Shown one piece after another: positions 19,944-32,700 of a stretch of 64,000 nt of DNA (the first letter of the stretch is position 1; each line of letters opens with the position of its first letter). The stretch is from positions 3,778,471 through 3,842,470 of the forward strand of contig CM035353.1 in the NCBI GenBank assembly GCA_020137815.1, read 5' to 3'. The position numbers and the translations under genes are program-made. This stretch comes from Hormiphora californensis (taxonomy: Eukaryota; Ctenophora; Tentaculata; Cydippida; Pleurobrachiidae). The notes under the pieces are model-generated. The model saw nothing but the letters and a program-made list of their open reading frames with translations, was not told where the DNA came from and made no database searches.

Positions 19944-20391
19944 TTGGTCGATGGAATGTGGAAGTTTTCAGTTCCGACTGAAAATCTGCTGAAGAAAAAG
20001 GTTTTAGACCCACTATTTCATGCCAGATGGCTTACAACAGGTGCATGCACGACTCATGCGGGGAGACTGAAATATGCGGAGTCAGGGCTGATACATGAGG
20101 ACGTAGTGGCACACACTGTATTGCGGGCATATTTCAGTCTCCCGGATACTGATCCCCTATACCATGACGTCAGGAAAGTGGCCCAATCTGTCGAATCCAT
20201 TTCCCGATCCACATGAAGATCAAAAAGGAGTGTAGATTTGAGGACGGACCTACACACCTTTTAACTACTATACGGGAAGCCATGTTCCTGACAAACGATC
20301 AAAAAGAACTGACCACCTCAGCGTTGGTGAACAATTATCCTTGGTTTGCCTGCCCTGACAATGTTCTGATTGGGAGGCTGGGTAATTTATA
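19944..20391 (+). pseudogene. TE-derived protein relic with FHARWLT and NNYPWF boxes
   Basis: The first frame (19944-20216) has VDGMWKFSVPTENLLKKKVL, DPLFHARWLTTG and, after an extra segment, VLRAYFSLPDTDPLYHDVRK. In another frame (about 20268-20391) follow REAMFLTNDQKELTTSALVN and NYPWFACPDNVLIGRLGN, ending at a GGTAATTT donor. The order 'HARWLTTA.R.LRLY.S' then 'N..FAHPEN.L..ML' matches a family of uncharacterised repeat-associated proteins that I recall from many invertebrate genomes; the name of the element is not known to me. A 17 bp inverted repeat (20061-20077, 20127-20143) brackets the extra segment. Confidence 0.5.
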
Positions 20392-20450
20392 ATTCAATTT
20401 TTCATAACTTTAACTAATTTCTAGGATTAATAACTAATAATTCGATCTAG

Positions 20451-20578
20451 GTCCTTTGAAAACGTGTGAGCACACTGCACCAACGATTAGTTATTTTCAT
20501 TGGAAGAAGTTTGACAAATCCATTTGCTATCTGCTATCGAGTACCCTTGCAAACCAGCAGATCAGTATAATAACATGA
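20451..20578 (+). pseudogene. Following exon of the FHARWLT relic
   Basis: The acceptor TTCGATCTAG ends at 20450. The frame PLKTCEHTAPTISYFHWKKF, DKSICYLLSSTLANQQISII ends at TGA 20576. The intron between this and the preceding segment is about 60 bases (GGTAATTT to GATCTAG). An alternative frame (EYPCKPADQYNNMTTSYP) is also open, and it would reach a GTAAGT donor if the foldback insertion at 20589 is removed; this is inference. Confidence 0.35.
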
Positions 20579-20586
20579 CTACCTCT

Positions 20587-22719
20587 TATCCCTTTGACGG
20601 CGAGAAGGATTGGCTCGATAGAATTGTCTAATTTTTCGTTTATAAGTAGATGTTATCAACACAAAACGCCTCGAAAAGGAAATTTGTAATTCCGACATGT
20701 AGTTTTTGCTGGGCCCACTGTAGCATATATGATACTATCGCCCGTAAGGGAATTCTAGTAACAAATCTAAATTGTACAAGTTTGTGGGTGTTATGGCATA
20801 AATTCATGCTTTCATGAGGTTTGTAGCTACAAGCTCTACATTCGTGAACGGTTTTTACCGGGAAAAGAACCCAAATTAGAGATTTGTATCATATATGATA
20901 CTATCGTCCAAAGGGTAAATTCTCCTAAAACATACATAATTCGGGCTAGAAAAGGAGCTAAGAGACAAATGGGGGCACTAAAATGTGTAGAATCATCGCA
21001 TTAGTGGGGGTAGAGCACATATTTAGGTCGCTATCTGGACCCCTAATTGAGATAATTGCATAATTAGATAATTATCTGTCCCGCGCATGCTAATTATTAA
21101 TGAAACTTTGCTCTGGGAAGGAGTTATGAGACAAATGGGGGCACTAAAATGTGTAGAATCATTACATTAGTGGGGGTAGAGCACATATTTAGGTCGCTAT
21201 CTGGATCCATAATTGAGATAATTGGATAATTAGCTAATTAGTTGCCCTGGAGCGCTAATAAATGAGACTTTGTGGAGTATCCAAGACAAGTGAGGGCACT
21301 AAAATGTGTAAAATCATCGCCTTAGCGGGGGTAGAGCACTTAGCTGAGTTTCTATTCCCACTCCTAATTGAGATAATTGGATAATTAGCTAATTGACGGT
21401 TGCACACCGTCCACTTTTCACCAAATCCCGTGGTTTCTAGGTAATCCTGAGCTCTTTTGTTCAATCTAAGGATCTTCTGACATCCCCTAATATCCCTAAA
21501 CCCCTATAACCGTGTGTCCAAACAATAAATATGGGAAACTGTAGTACATTAGAGGTTGAACGTGTTGTAGGAGCAATAGGATATAAAAGTTCTATAGGAT
21601 TGTGGTTGGATCTTGGATGTATGAGAGGTCTAGGATGGAGCAAGAGGGTTCTAAAGAGCTGAAGGCAGTGTCTAGGGTTGTATCGAGTGCTATACTATTG
21701 TGTAAAACGAGTCATAGGTGATACAAATGGGGTTAGGGGTTGTCAGAAGATCCTTAGATTGAACAAAAGAGCTCAGGATTACCTAGAAACCACGGGATTT
21801 GGTGAAAAGTGGACGGTGTGCAACCGTCAATTAGCTAATTATCCAATTATCTCAATTAGGAGTGGGAATAGAAACTCAGCTAAGTGCTCTACCCCCGCTA
21901 AGGCGATGATTTTACACATTTTAGTGCCCTCACTTGTCTCATAACTCCTTCCCAGAGCAAAGTTTCATGAATAATTAGTATGCGCGGGACAGATAATTAG
22001 CTAATTATCCAATTATCTCAATTAGGGATCCAGATAGCGACCTAAATATGTGCTCTACCCCCACTAATGCGATGATTCTACACATTTTAGTGCCCCCATT
22101 TGTCTCTTAGCTCCTTTTCTAGCCCGAATTATGTATGTTTTAGGAGAATTTACCCTTAGGACGATAGTATCATATATGATACAAATCTCTAATTTGGGTT
22201 CTTTTCCTGGTAAAAACCGTTCACGATTGTAGAACTTGTAGCTACATACCACATGAAAGCATAAATTTATGCCATAGCACCCACAAACTTGTACAATTTA
22301 GATTTGTTACTAGAATTCCCTTACGGGCGATAGTATCATATATGATACGGCGCCTTAAATGTTAACCCTTTGACGGCGACAGAGCATATATGCTACAGTT
22401 TATTCTAGGCGGCCTGGAAGTCCTTATGTTTTATCTAGGTGGCCCATATTTTGTCACAAGCTAGTTTTAGGGATTATGAACCTAAAACCACGTCCAGATC
22501 AGCTCAGAAAATCAAGAAAAAATTTTATAGCCCTTCTAAGGAGGCTAATTTCGGCCTTTTTTTAAAAACATTTCTCATTTTTTTGTTTTTTGGGGGCACA
22601 ACTAATCCTTTGAAGGAATAAAAGTGCTCGTCATAACCGACCGAATGCAAAAAGCCGCATCAAAAAATATTGAAAATTGAATGAGTTATTAACATTTAAG
22701 GCGCCGTATCATATATGAT
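20587..22719. mobile_element. Foldback family copy 1 (left block, host of the satellite)
   Basis: The block starts after TA at 20587-20588 with TCCCTTTGACGGCG. Its own arms (about 20590-21492 and 21733-22350) mirror each other around a 240 bp centre. Within the arms are internal repeats with the form GGGGGCACTAAAATGTGTAG ... TAATTGAGATAATTGGATAA. From about 22358 a 330 bp module follows (CCCTTTGACGGCGACAGAGC to GAGTTATTAAC), and then a second inverted copy begins, which is interrupted by the satellite array. Related copies lie at 33407-35647 and 54252-56733. Small ORFs in the arms are mirror images and not genes. Confidence 0.75.
22706..22719. other. Left half of duplicated palindromic target of the satellite array
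   Basis: GTATCATATATGAT here and ATCATATATGATAC at 33407-33420 share the 12-mer ATCATATATGAT. Joining them through one 12-mer restores the 16 bp palindrome GTATCATATATGATAC, with flanks that match, in reverse complement, the intact site at 22333-22348. Confidence 0.75.
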
Positions 22720-23572
22720 CAGTAAACATACACACACATTGAGCAGGCTCAATTTAGCTAATCACTGGCGGGGTATGGGGCTGAGGCACTGGCAAGATAT
22801 AGTGGGATCGCTACTTCCCACATCTCATGTGTATTCTGAATTGCAAATTTAAAAGGGTTGGGTGGTCTCTGGGACCGTCTAGACTTCGCTCCCTGTTAAC
22901 ATGCCAGAAACCAGGGGTCCATCTAGCTCTCATACGCATTCGGCCATTACTTTCCCAACCAGTAGTACTGGATTTCACATCCTCTTATACTCGCAATTCA
23001 GGATAGAAACAATCCTTGTGTTCTAATAGCGATCACCTCGTATATCTTGCACTGACCCGTACTACCACACATTTAGTGTGCTTGAAATGGCACTACGGGA
23101 ATATCTCCACTACACGGCCAGCACTGTGGGTAGACAGCCACCATTCAAGTTCCATCACGGTTGCTAACCGGACAATACATTAGTAGAGGGGGTTGGAACA
23201 CCAGGAGGAAGATCAGTAAACATACACACACATTGAGCAGGCTCAATTTAGCTAATCACTGGCGGGGTATGGGGCTGAGGCACTGGCAAGATATAGTGGG
23301 ATCGCTACTTCCCACATCTCATGTGTATTCTGAATTGCAAATTTAAAAGGGTTGGGTGGTCTCTGGGACCGTCTAGACTTCGCTCCCTGTTAACATGCCA
23401 GAAACCAGGGGTCCATCTAGCTCTCATACGCATTCGGCCATTACTTTCCCAACCAGTAGTACTGGATTTCACATCCTCTTATACTCGCAATTCAGGATAG
23501 AAACAATCCTTGTGTTCTAATAGCGATCACCTCGTATATCTTGCACTGACCCGTACTACCACACATTTAGTG
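22720..23572 (+). repeat. 494 bp satellite, forward-oriented units (1.7 copies)
   Basis: AGTAAACATACACACACATT occurs at 22721 and again at 23215, exactly 494 bases apart. The second unit is cut at ...ACACATTTAGTG and joined to the inverted array at 23573. Confidence 0.9.
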
Positions 23573-26500
23573 GTGTTCCAACCCCCTCTACTAATGTATT
23601 GTCCGGTTAGCAACCGTGATGGAACTTGAATGGTGGCTGTCTACCCACAGTGCTGGCCGTGTAGTGGAGATATTCCCGTAGTGCCATTTCAAGCACACTA
23701 AATGTGTGGTAGTACGGGTCAGTGCAAGATATACGAGGTGATCGCTATTAGAACACAAGGATTGTTTCTATCCTGAATTGCGAGTATAAGAGGATGTGAA
23801 ATCCAGTACTACTGGTTGGGAAAGTAATGGCCGAATGCGTATGAGAGCTAGATGGACCCCTGGTTTCTGGCATGTTAACAGGGAGCGAAGTCTAGACGGT
23901 CCCAGAGACCACCCAACCCTTTTAAATTTGCAATTCAGAATACACATGAGATGTGGGAAGTAGCGATCCCACTATATCTTGCCAGTGCCTCAGCCCCATA
24001 CCCCGCCAGTGATTAGCTAAATTGAGCCTGCTCAATGTGTGTGTATGTTTACTGATCTTCCTCCTGGTGTTCCAACCCCCTCTACTAATGTATTGTCCGG
24101 TTAGCAACCGTGATGGAACTTGAATGGTGGCTGTCTACCCACAGTGCTGGCCGTGTAGTGGAGATATTCCCGTAGTGCCATTTCAAGCACACTAAATGTG
24201 TGGTAGTACGGGTCAGTGCAAGATATACGAGGTGATCGCTATTAGAACACAAGGATTGTTTCTATCCTGAATTGCGAGTATAAGAGGATGTGAAATCCAG
24301 TACTACTGGTTGGGAAAGTAATGGCCGAATGCGTATGAGAGCTAGATGGACCCCTGGTTTCTGGCATGTTAACAGGGAGCGAAGTCTAGACGGTCCCAGA
24401 GACCACCCAACCCTTTTAAATTTGCAATTCAGAATACACATGAGATGTGGGAAGTAGCGATCCCACTATATCTTGCCAGTGCCTCAGCCCCATACCCCGC
24501 CAGTGATTAGCTAAATTGAGCCTGCTCAATGTGTGTGTATGTTTACTGATCTTCCTCCTGGTGTTCCAACCCCCTCTACTAATGTATTGTCCGGTTAGCA
24601 ACCGTGATGGAACTTGAATGGTGGCTGTCTACCCACAGTGCTGGCCGTGTAGTGGAGATATTCCCGTAGTGCCATTTCAAGCACACTAAATGTGTGGTAG
24701 TACGGGTCAGTGCAAGATATACGAGGTGATCGCTATTAGAACACAAGGATTGTTTCTATCCTGAATTGCGAGTATAAGAGGATGTGAAATCCAGTACTAC
24801 TGGTTGGGAAAGTAATGGCCGAATGCGTATGAGAGCTAGATGGACCCCTGGTTTCTGGCATGTTAACAGGGAGCGAAGTCTAGACGGTCCCAGAGACCAC
24901 CCAACCCTTTTAAATTTGCAATTCAGAATACACATGAGATGTGGGAAGTAGCGATCCCACTATATCTTGCCAGTGCCTCAGCCCCATACCCCGCCAGTGA
25001 TTAGCTAAATTGAGCCTGCTCAATGTGTGTGTATGTTTACTGATCTTCCTCCTGGTGTTCCAACCCCCTCTACTAATGTATTGTCCGGTTAGCAACCGTG
25101 ATGGAACTTGAATGGTGGCTGTCTACCCACAGTGCTGGCCGTGTAGTGGAGATATTCCCGTAGTGCCATTTCAAGCACACTAAATGTGTGGTAGTACGGG
25201 TCAGTGCAAGATATACGAGGTGATCGCTATTAGAACACAAGGATTGTTTCTATCCTGAATTGCGAGTATAAGAGGATGTGAAATCCAGTACTACTGGTTG
25301 GGAAAGTAATGGCCGAATGCGTATGAGAGCTAGATGGACCCCTGGTTTCTGGCATGTTAACAGGGAGCGAAGTCTAGACGGTCCCAGAGACCACCCAACC
25401 CTTTTAAATTTGCAATTCAGAATACACATGAGATGTGGGAAGTAGCGATCCCACTATATCTTGCCAGTGCCTCAGCCCCATACCCCGCCAGTGATTAGCT
25501 AAATTGAGCCTGCTCAATGTGTGTGTATGTTTACTGATCTTCCTCCTGGTGTTCCAACCCCCTCTACTAATGTATTGTCCGGTTAGCAACCGTGATGGAA
25601 CTTGAATGGTGGCTGTCTACCCACAGTGCTGGCCGTGTAGTGGAGATATTCCCGTAGTGCCATTTCAAGCACACTAAATGTGTGGTAGTACGGGTCAGTG
25701 CAAGATATACGAGGTGATCGCTATTAGAACACAAGGATTGTTTCTATCCTGAATTGCGAGTATAAGAGGATGTGAAATCCAGTACTACTGGTTGGGAAAG
25801 TAATGGCCGAATGCGTATGAGAGCTAGATGGACCCCTGGTTTCTGGCATGTTAACAGGGAGCGAAGTCTAGACGGTCCCAGAGACCACCCAACCCTTTTA
25901 AATTTGCAATTCAGAATACACATGAGATGTGGGAAGTAGCGATCCCACTATATCTTGCCAGTGCCTCAGCCCCATACCCCGCCAGTGATTAGCTAAATTG
26001 AGCCTGCTCAATGTGTGTGTATGTTTACTGATCTTCCTCCTGGTGTTCCAACCCCCTCTACTAATGTATTGTCCGGTTAGCAACCGTGATGGAACTTGAA
26101 TGGTGGCTGTCTACCCACAGTGCTGGCCGTGTAGTGGAGATATTCCCGTAGTGCCATTTCAAGCACACTAAATGTGTGGTAGTACGGGTCAGTGCAAGAT
26201 ATACGAGGTGATCGCTATTAGAACACAAGGATTGTTTCTATCCTGAATTGCGAGTATAAGAGGATGTGAAATCCAGTACTACTGGTTGGGAAAGTAATGG
26301 CCGAATGCGTATGAGAGCTAGATGGACCCCTGGTTTCTGGCATGTTAACAGGGAGCGAAGTCTAGACGGTCCCAGAGACCACCCAACCCTTTTAAATTTG
26401 CAATTCAGAATACACATGAGATGTGGGAAGTAGCGATCCCACTATATCTTGCCAGTGCCTCAGCCCCATACCCCGCCAGTGATTAGCTAAATTGAGCCTG

Positions 26501-27238
26501 CTCAATGTGTGTGTATGTTTACTGATCTTCCTCCTGGTGTTCCAACCCCCTCTACTAATGTATTGTCCGGTTAGCAACCGTGATGGAACTTGAATGGTGG
26601 CTGTCTACCCACAGTGCTGGCCGTGTAGTGGAGATATTCCCGTAGTGCCATTTCAAGCACACTAAATGTGTGGTAGTACGGGTCAGTGCAAGATATACGA
26701 GGTGATCGCTATTAGAACACAAGGATTGTTTCTATCCTGAATTGCGAGTATAAGAGGATGTGAAATCCAGTACTACTGGTTGGGAAAGTAATGGCCGAAT
26801 GCGTATGAGAGCTAGATGGACCCCTGGTTTCTGGCATGTTAACAGGGAGCGAAGTCTAGACGGTCCCAGAGACCACCCAACCCTTTTAAATTTGCAATTC
26901 AGAATACACATGAGATGTGGGAAGTAGCGATCCCACTATATCTTGCCAGTGCCTCAGCCCCATACCCCGCCAGTGATTAGCTAAATTGAGCCTGCTCAAT
27001 GTGTGTGTATGTTTACTGATCTTCCTCCTGGTGTTCCAACCCCCTCTACTAATGTATTGTCCGGTTAGCAACCGTGATGGAACTTGAATGGTGGCTGTCT
27101 ACCCACAGTGCTGGCCGTGTAGTGGAGATATTCCCGTAGTGCCATTTCAAGCACACTAAATGTGTGGTAGTACGGGTCAGTGCAAGATATACGAGGTGAT
27201 CGCTATTAGAACACAAGGATTGTTTCTATCCTGAATTG
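23573..27238 (-). repeat. 494 bp satellite array, inverted units, first clean block
   Basis: About 7.4 units repeat at exactly 494 base spacing (for example the TTTAAATTTGCAATTCAGAA word at 23922, 24416, 24910, 25404, 25898, 26392 and 26886, plus or minus a few bases). By eye the units are identical. The 61-codon frame present in each unit has no codon-level divergence to test and no known domain, so it is not called as a gene. Confidence 0.92.
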
Positions 27239-29704
27239 GTTAAGAGGATGAAATCCGTACTCACTGCTTGGGAATATGCACTGAAAGCTTGCGTATGGAA
27301 GATGGACCCATGGTGCTTCTGCCAGTTAACAGGGGTGAATTCAGCGTCCCAGACCCCCAACCCTTTGATTTGCAATTCAGAATGACACTGAATGTGGGAA
27401 GTACGATAACACCTTATCTTGCCAGTAGCTACCCATACCCCGCATGCTGATAGCTAAATTGAGCCTGCTATAGTGTGATGTTTCTGATTCCTACCGGTGT
27501 TCAACCCCACTACTAATGTATGTCCGGTAGCAACCGGATGGAACTTGATGGGGGTTGTCTACCCAGGCCAAAAACTTGGCTTAATAAGTTCATCGTCGAG
27601 TAGCCCATTAAATGATTGTGTCCGATCATTTTTTTCCATCAGTGTATTTGGGTTGGGCACTTTTGTTTACGGTGCAAAAATTTCCTAAATGTTGCACAAT
27701 TGGTAAGACTTCTTGTTCTGATACGCATTAGTGGAATACTTTGATTAAGTGACGATTACGGTTACTCCCGATGGTTTAAGAGATGTAAGGGCAACGTCCA
27801 GTGGAGCCCACCCTTTTATTAAAGATGATTGGAGTCATTTCTTTCCCCCCATAAGGTGGTCCTTGGTTTATGTGGTGACCACTCCTGTTGGTAACCTGTT
27901 TCATTTAGAGTCAAGTTGGAGACACTACTTTAAAATTCTAAGCTAAGCCACTTGGTGATTAATAGTCTAATTGGGTTTTAAAACCCTTTTTAAACGACTA
28001 TGGACCTTTTTTGGTAATAGCAAAGCTATGGACCCTTGCATTTTCCCGGTATCCTTAAATCTCATGTTCTCTGTGGTTAGAAGTTATCCTTAATGTCTTT
28101 CCATCCGGGTTAATGTAATGTTTCTATTGGGTCCAAAACCCTGGTGTTGGTCTCCGGTGCTATAAGCACCCATCCGGGGAAACAGATTTAATAGTTTATA
28201 TCTCGGAAGTACCCCATTAATGCTAAGTTTAACCCGTGAAACTTTGAAATGCCAATCTGAGTTAGCTTTTCCCTTATGCGTTAAATTTTCAATGCCTCAA
28301 TAAGTGGGTCGTTTTGGGGGCTCTGTTCTACCCATAATTTATACCATTTGGTTATAATTTGGGTTTAACACGATTTTAGCCTGATGGGTAGGGTGATGAA
28401 GGTGGGACGAACGAATTTAACTGTTGGAATAAGGGGAAGTCGTAGTCAGGTCCATACAATTTATACAGGATAGACATAGAATTGACTCTGGCAACCCTGT
28501 GGATTAGCCGCCACGATTAGTTACCCGTGTGGTAATTCTCTGCATTGACTTAAATGTGTATCGGGTCAACTGAGTGAGTGTCGCTTTGAAAGTTGTGCCT
28601 ATCTGTGCGATAAAGTGATCCGATGTTGGGATTAATGGGATTAAGAAAGTGTGCCGATCGGCATAGATGCGAGTCTGGTTCAAGCACCTACCTTGGAGTT
28701 GGACAGTCATGATTGGGATAACCCAACATGGTTGCGCCTTTCCAATATGCATGAGGAATGACCGTCAATTATTCTATATCCATAGATCCAATAGCTTCAT
28801 GTGTCCGTTATCTCGTGATGGCTTGAGGTGCCGCATCTTTGGCAGTGGGCGTATCGTGTGCCTTTAGCCCTTAGTTGAACCTGTCAATGGTATACGGTGA
28901 GTTAGATTAAGGATGTCTATCTATTTGGGTATGAGAGGATGTGAAATTAGTCCTACTGGTGGGTATGCTAATCGATGTTTTGGATATGGACCGGTTTTGG
29001 GTGAACGGGAGCGAAGTTGGAGGTAAGCCACCACCGTTTAAATTGCACTTGATACGTGAGTGTGGGAACGTTCTCCGTATACTGCGTTCTCGCCCATCCC
29101 CCCTGTTAGAATGAGCCTACTCATGAGTTGGTATGTAGTATTTCCTCTGGGTTCTACCCTTGAAAAGCTATTGCGTTGACCTATGAACTTGTGGGCTGTC
29201 TTCCCAGTGCTGCCGTGCTAGTAGATTTCCCGTAGCCATTTCAGCACATAATGGTGTACTAGGGTTGAAATCGATATGGTAGTCCTTCAATCCATAATGT
29301 AGATGTGATCGTATAGGTGAAATCAGTGATGTTTAATATTGCCGAGGTTACCAATTGGTGGATGGTATTGGATGAACTATGGAAGCCGATCTAAGATAAC
29401 GACCCTTTAAATTGATCAATACGAGATGTGGGAATAGCGATCCCACATTTTGGCGTGGTCAGCCCCTCACTGGTTAGCTAAATTAGCTCTAATTGTTTGA
29501 TGTTACTGTCTGTCGGTTAATGGTCTCATGTGGTTGATGATCTCCTCATTGCCCCTTCAAGTTGTTGGTGGGTTAGTGAGTATTCCCGGCCGTTACGATA
29601 AGTTGTAGTCGTTGGCAAGAATGGGTGGATGTAGTGCCAAGATTGTTTTGGCTTGCATAAAGGATGGTTTATAATCAGTCACTGTTGAGTAAGGGAATAA
29701 TCGA
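27239..29704. other. Corrupted satellite segment, probable unpolished assembly
   Basis: Identity to the 494 bp unit collapses abruptly at 27239. The first ~320 bases and 28920-29500 are recognisable as the unit with many scattered 1-3 base losses, while 27570-28910 is hardly alignable. Clean units resume abruptly at 29705. The clean 494 bp register before and after differs by 2895 bases, which is six units minus 69. Confidence 0.7.
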
Positions 29705-32700
29705 AGCTAGATGGACCCCTGGTTTCTGGCATGTTAACAGGGAGCGAAGTCTAGACGGTCCCAGAGACCACCCAACCCTTTTAAATTTGCAATTCAGAAT
29801 ACACATGAGATGTGGGAAGTAGCGATCCCACTATATCTTGCCAGTGCCTCAGCCCCATACCCCGCCAGTGATTAGCTAAATTGAGCCTGCTCAATGTGTG
29901 TGTATGTTTACTGATCTTCCTCCTGGTGTTCCAACCCCCTCTACTAATGTATTGTCCGGTTAGCAACCGTGATGGAACTTGAATGGTGGCTGTCTACCCA
30001 CAGTGCTGGCCGTGTAGTGGAGATATTCCCGTAGTGCCATTTCAAGCACACTAAATGTGTGGTAGTACGGGTCAGTGCAAGATATACGAGGTGATCGCTA
30101 TTAGAACACAAGGATTGTTTCTATCCTGAATTGCGAGTATAAGAGGATGTGAAATCCAGTACTACTGGTTGGGAAAGTAATGGCCGAATGCGTATGAGAG
30201 CTAGATGGACCCCTGGTTTCTGGCATGTTAACAGGGAGCGAAGTCTAGACGGTCCCAGAGACCACCCAACCCTTTTAAATTTGCAATTCAGAATACACAT
30301 GAGATGTGGGAAGTAGCGATCCCACTATATCTTGCCAGTGCCTCAGCCCCATACCCCGCCAGTGATTAGCTAAATTGAGCCTGCTCAATGTGTGTGTATG
30401 TTTACTGATCTTCCTCCTGGTGTTCCAACCCCCTCTACTAATGTATTGTCCGGTTAGCAACCGTGATGGAACTTGAATGGTGGCTGTCTACCCACAGTGC
30501 TGGCCGTGTAGTGGAGATATTCCCGTAGTGCCATTTCAAGCACACTAAATGTGTGGTAGTACGGGTCAGTGCAAGATATACGAGGTGATCGCTATTAGAA
30601 CACAAGGATTGTTTCTATCCTGAATTGCGAGTATAAGAGGATGTGAAATCCAGTACTACTGGTTGGGAAAGTAATGGCCGAATGCGTATGAGAGCTAGAT
30701 GGACCCCTGGTTTCTGGCATGTTAACAGGGAGCGAAGTCTAGACGGTCCCAGAGACCACCCAACCCTTTTAAATTTGCAATTCAGAATACACATGAGATG
30801 TGGGAAGTAGCGATCCCACTATATCTTGCCAGTGCCTCAGCCCCATACCCCGCCAGTGATTAGCTAAATTGAGCCTGCTCAATGTGTGTGTATGTTTACT
30901 GATCTTCCTCCTGGTGTTCCAACCCCCTCTACTAATGTATTGTCCGGTTAGCAACCGTGATGGAACTTGAATGGTGGCTGTCTACCCACAGTGCTGGCCG
31001 TGTAGTGGAGATATTCCCGTAGTGCCATTTCAAGCACACTAAATGTGTGGTAGTACGGGTCAGTGCAAGATATACGAGGTGATCGCTATTAGAACACAAG
31101 GATTGTTTCTATCCTGAATTGCGAGTATAAGAGGATGTGAAATCCAGTACTACTGGTTGGGAAAGTAATGGCCGAATGCGTATGAGAGCTAGATGGACCC
31201 CTGGTTTCTGGCATGTTAACAGGGAGCGAAGTCTAGACGGTCCCAGAGACCACCCAACCCTTTTAAATTTGCAATTCAGAATACACATGAGATGTGGGAA
31301 GTAGCGATCCCACTATATCTTGCCAGTGCCTCAGCCCCATACCCCGCCAGTGATTAGCTAAATTGAGCCTGCTCAATGTGTGTGTATGTTTACTGATCTT
31401 CCTCCTGGTGTTCCAACCCCCTCTACTAATGTATTGTCCGGTTAGCAACCGTGATGGAACTTGAATGGTGGCTGTCTACCCACAGTGCTGGCCGTGTAGT
31501 GGAGATATTCCCGTAGTGCCATTTCAAGCACACTAAATGTGTGGTAGTACGGGTCAGTGCAAGATATACGAGGTGATCGCTATTAGAACACAAGGATTGT
31601 TTCTATCCTGAATTGCGAGTATAAGAGGATGTGAAATCCAGTACTACTGGTTGGGAAAGTAATGGCCGAATGCGTATGAGAGCTAGATGGACCCCTGGTT
31701 TCTGGCATGTTAACAGGGAGCGAAGTCTAGACGGTCCCAGAGACCACCCAACCCTTTTAAATTTGCAATTCAGAATACACATGAGATGTGGGAAGTAGCG
31801 ATCCCACTATATCTTGCCAGTGCCTCAGCCCCATACCCCGCCAGTGATTAGCTAAATTGAGCCTGCTCAATGTGTGTGTATGTTTACTGATCTTCCTCCT
31901 GGTGTTCCAACCCCCTCTACTAATGTATTGTCCGGTTAGCAACCGTGATGGAACTTGAATGGTGGCTGTCTACCCACAGTGCTGGCCGTGTAGTGGAGAT
32001 ATTCCCGTAGTGCCATTTCAAGCACACTAAATGTGTGGTAGTACGGGTCAGTGCAAGATATACGAGGTGATCGCTATTAGAACACAAGGATTGTTTCTAT
32101 CCTGAATTGCGAGTATAAGAGGATGTGAAATCCAGTACTACTGGTTGGGAAAGTAATGGCCGAATGCGTATGAGAGCTAGATGGACCCCTGGTTTCTGGC
32201 ATGTTAACAGGGAGCGAAGTCTAGACGGTCCCAGAGACCACCCAACCCTTTTAAATTTGCAATTCAGAATACACATGAGATGTGGGAAGTAGCGATCCCA
32301 CTATATCTTGCCAGTGCCTCAGCCCCATACCCCGCCAGTGATTAGCTAAATTGAGCCTGCTCAATGTGTGTGTATGTTTACTGATCTTCCTCCTGGTGTT
32401 CCAACCCCCTCTACTAATGTATTGTCCGGTTAGCAACCGTGATGGAACTTGAATGGTGGCTGTCTACCCACAGTGCTGGCCGTGTAGTGGAGATATTCCC
32501 GTAGTGCCATTTCAAGCACACTAAATGTGTGGTAGTACGGGTCAGTGCAAGATATACGAGGTGATCGCTATTAGAACACAAGGATTGTTTCTATCCTGAA
32601 TTGCGAGTATAAGAGGATGTGAAATCCAGTACTACTGGTTGGGAAAGTAATGGCCGAATGCGTATGAGAGCTAGATGGACCCCTGGTTTCTGGCATGTTA

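Noticed and set aside
21255-22252. ORFs such as NKRAQDYLETTGFGEKW
   Set aside because: They occur in mirror image in the two arms of the foldback and in its other copies, without codon-type conservation; they are a property of the repeat.
27268-28867. ORFs in the corrupted satellite block
   Set aside because: The underlying sequence is probably not reliable, and the frames show no recognisable domain.
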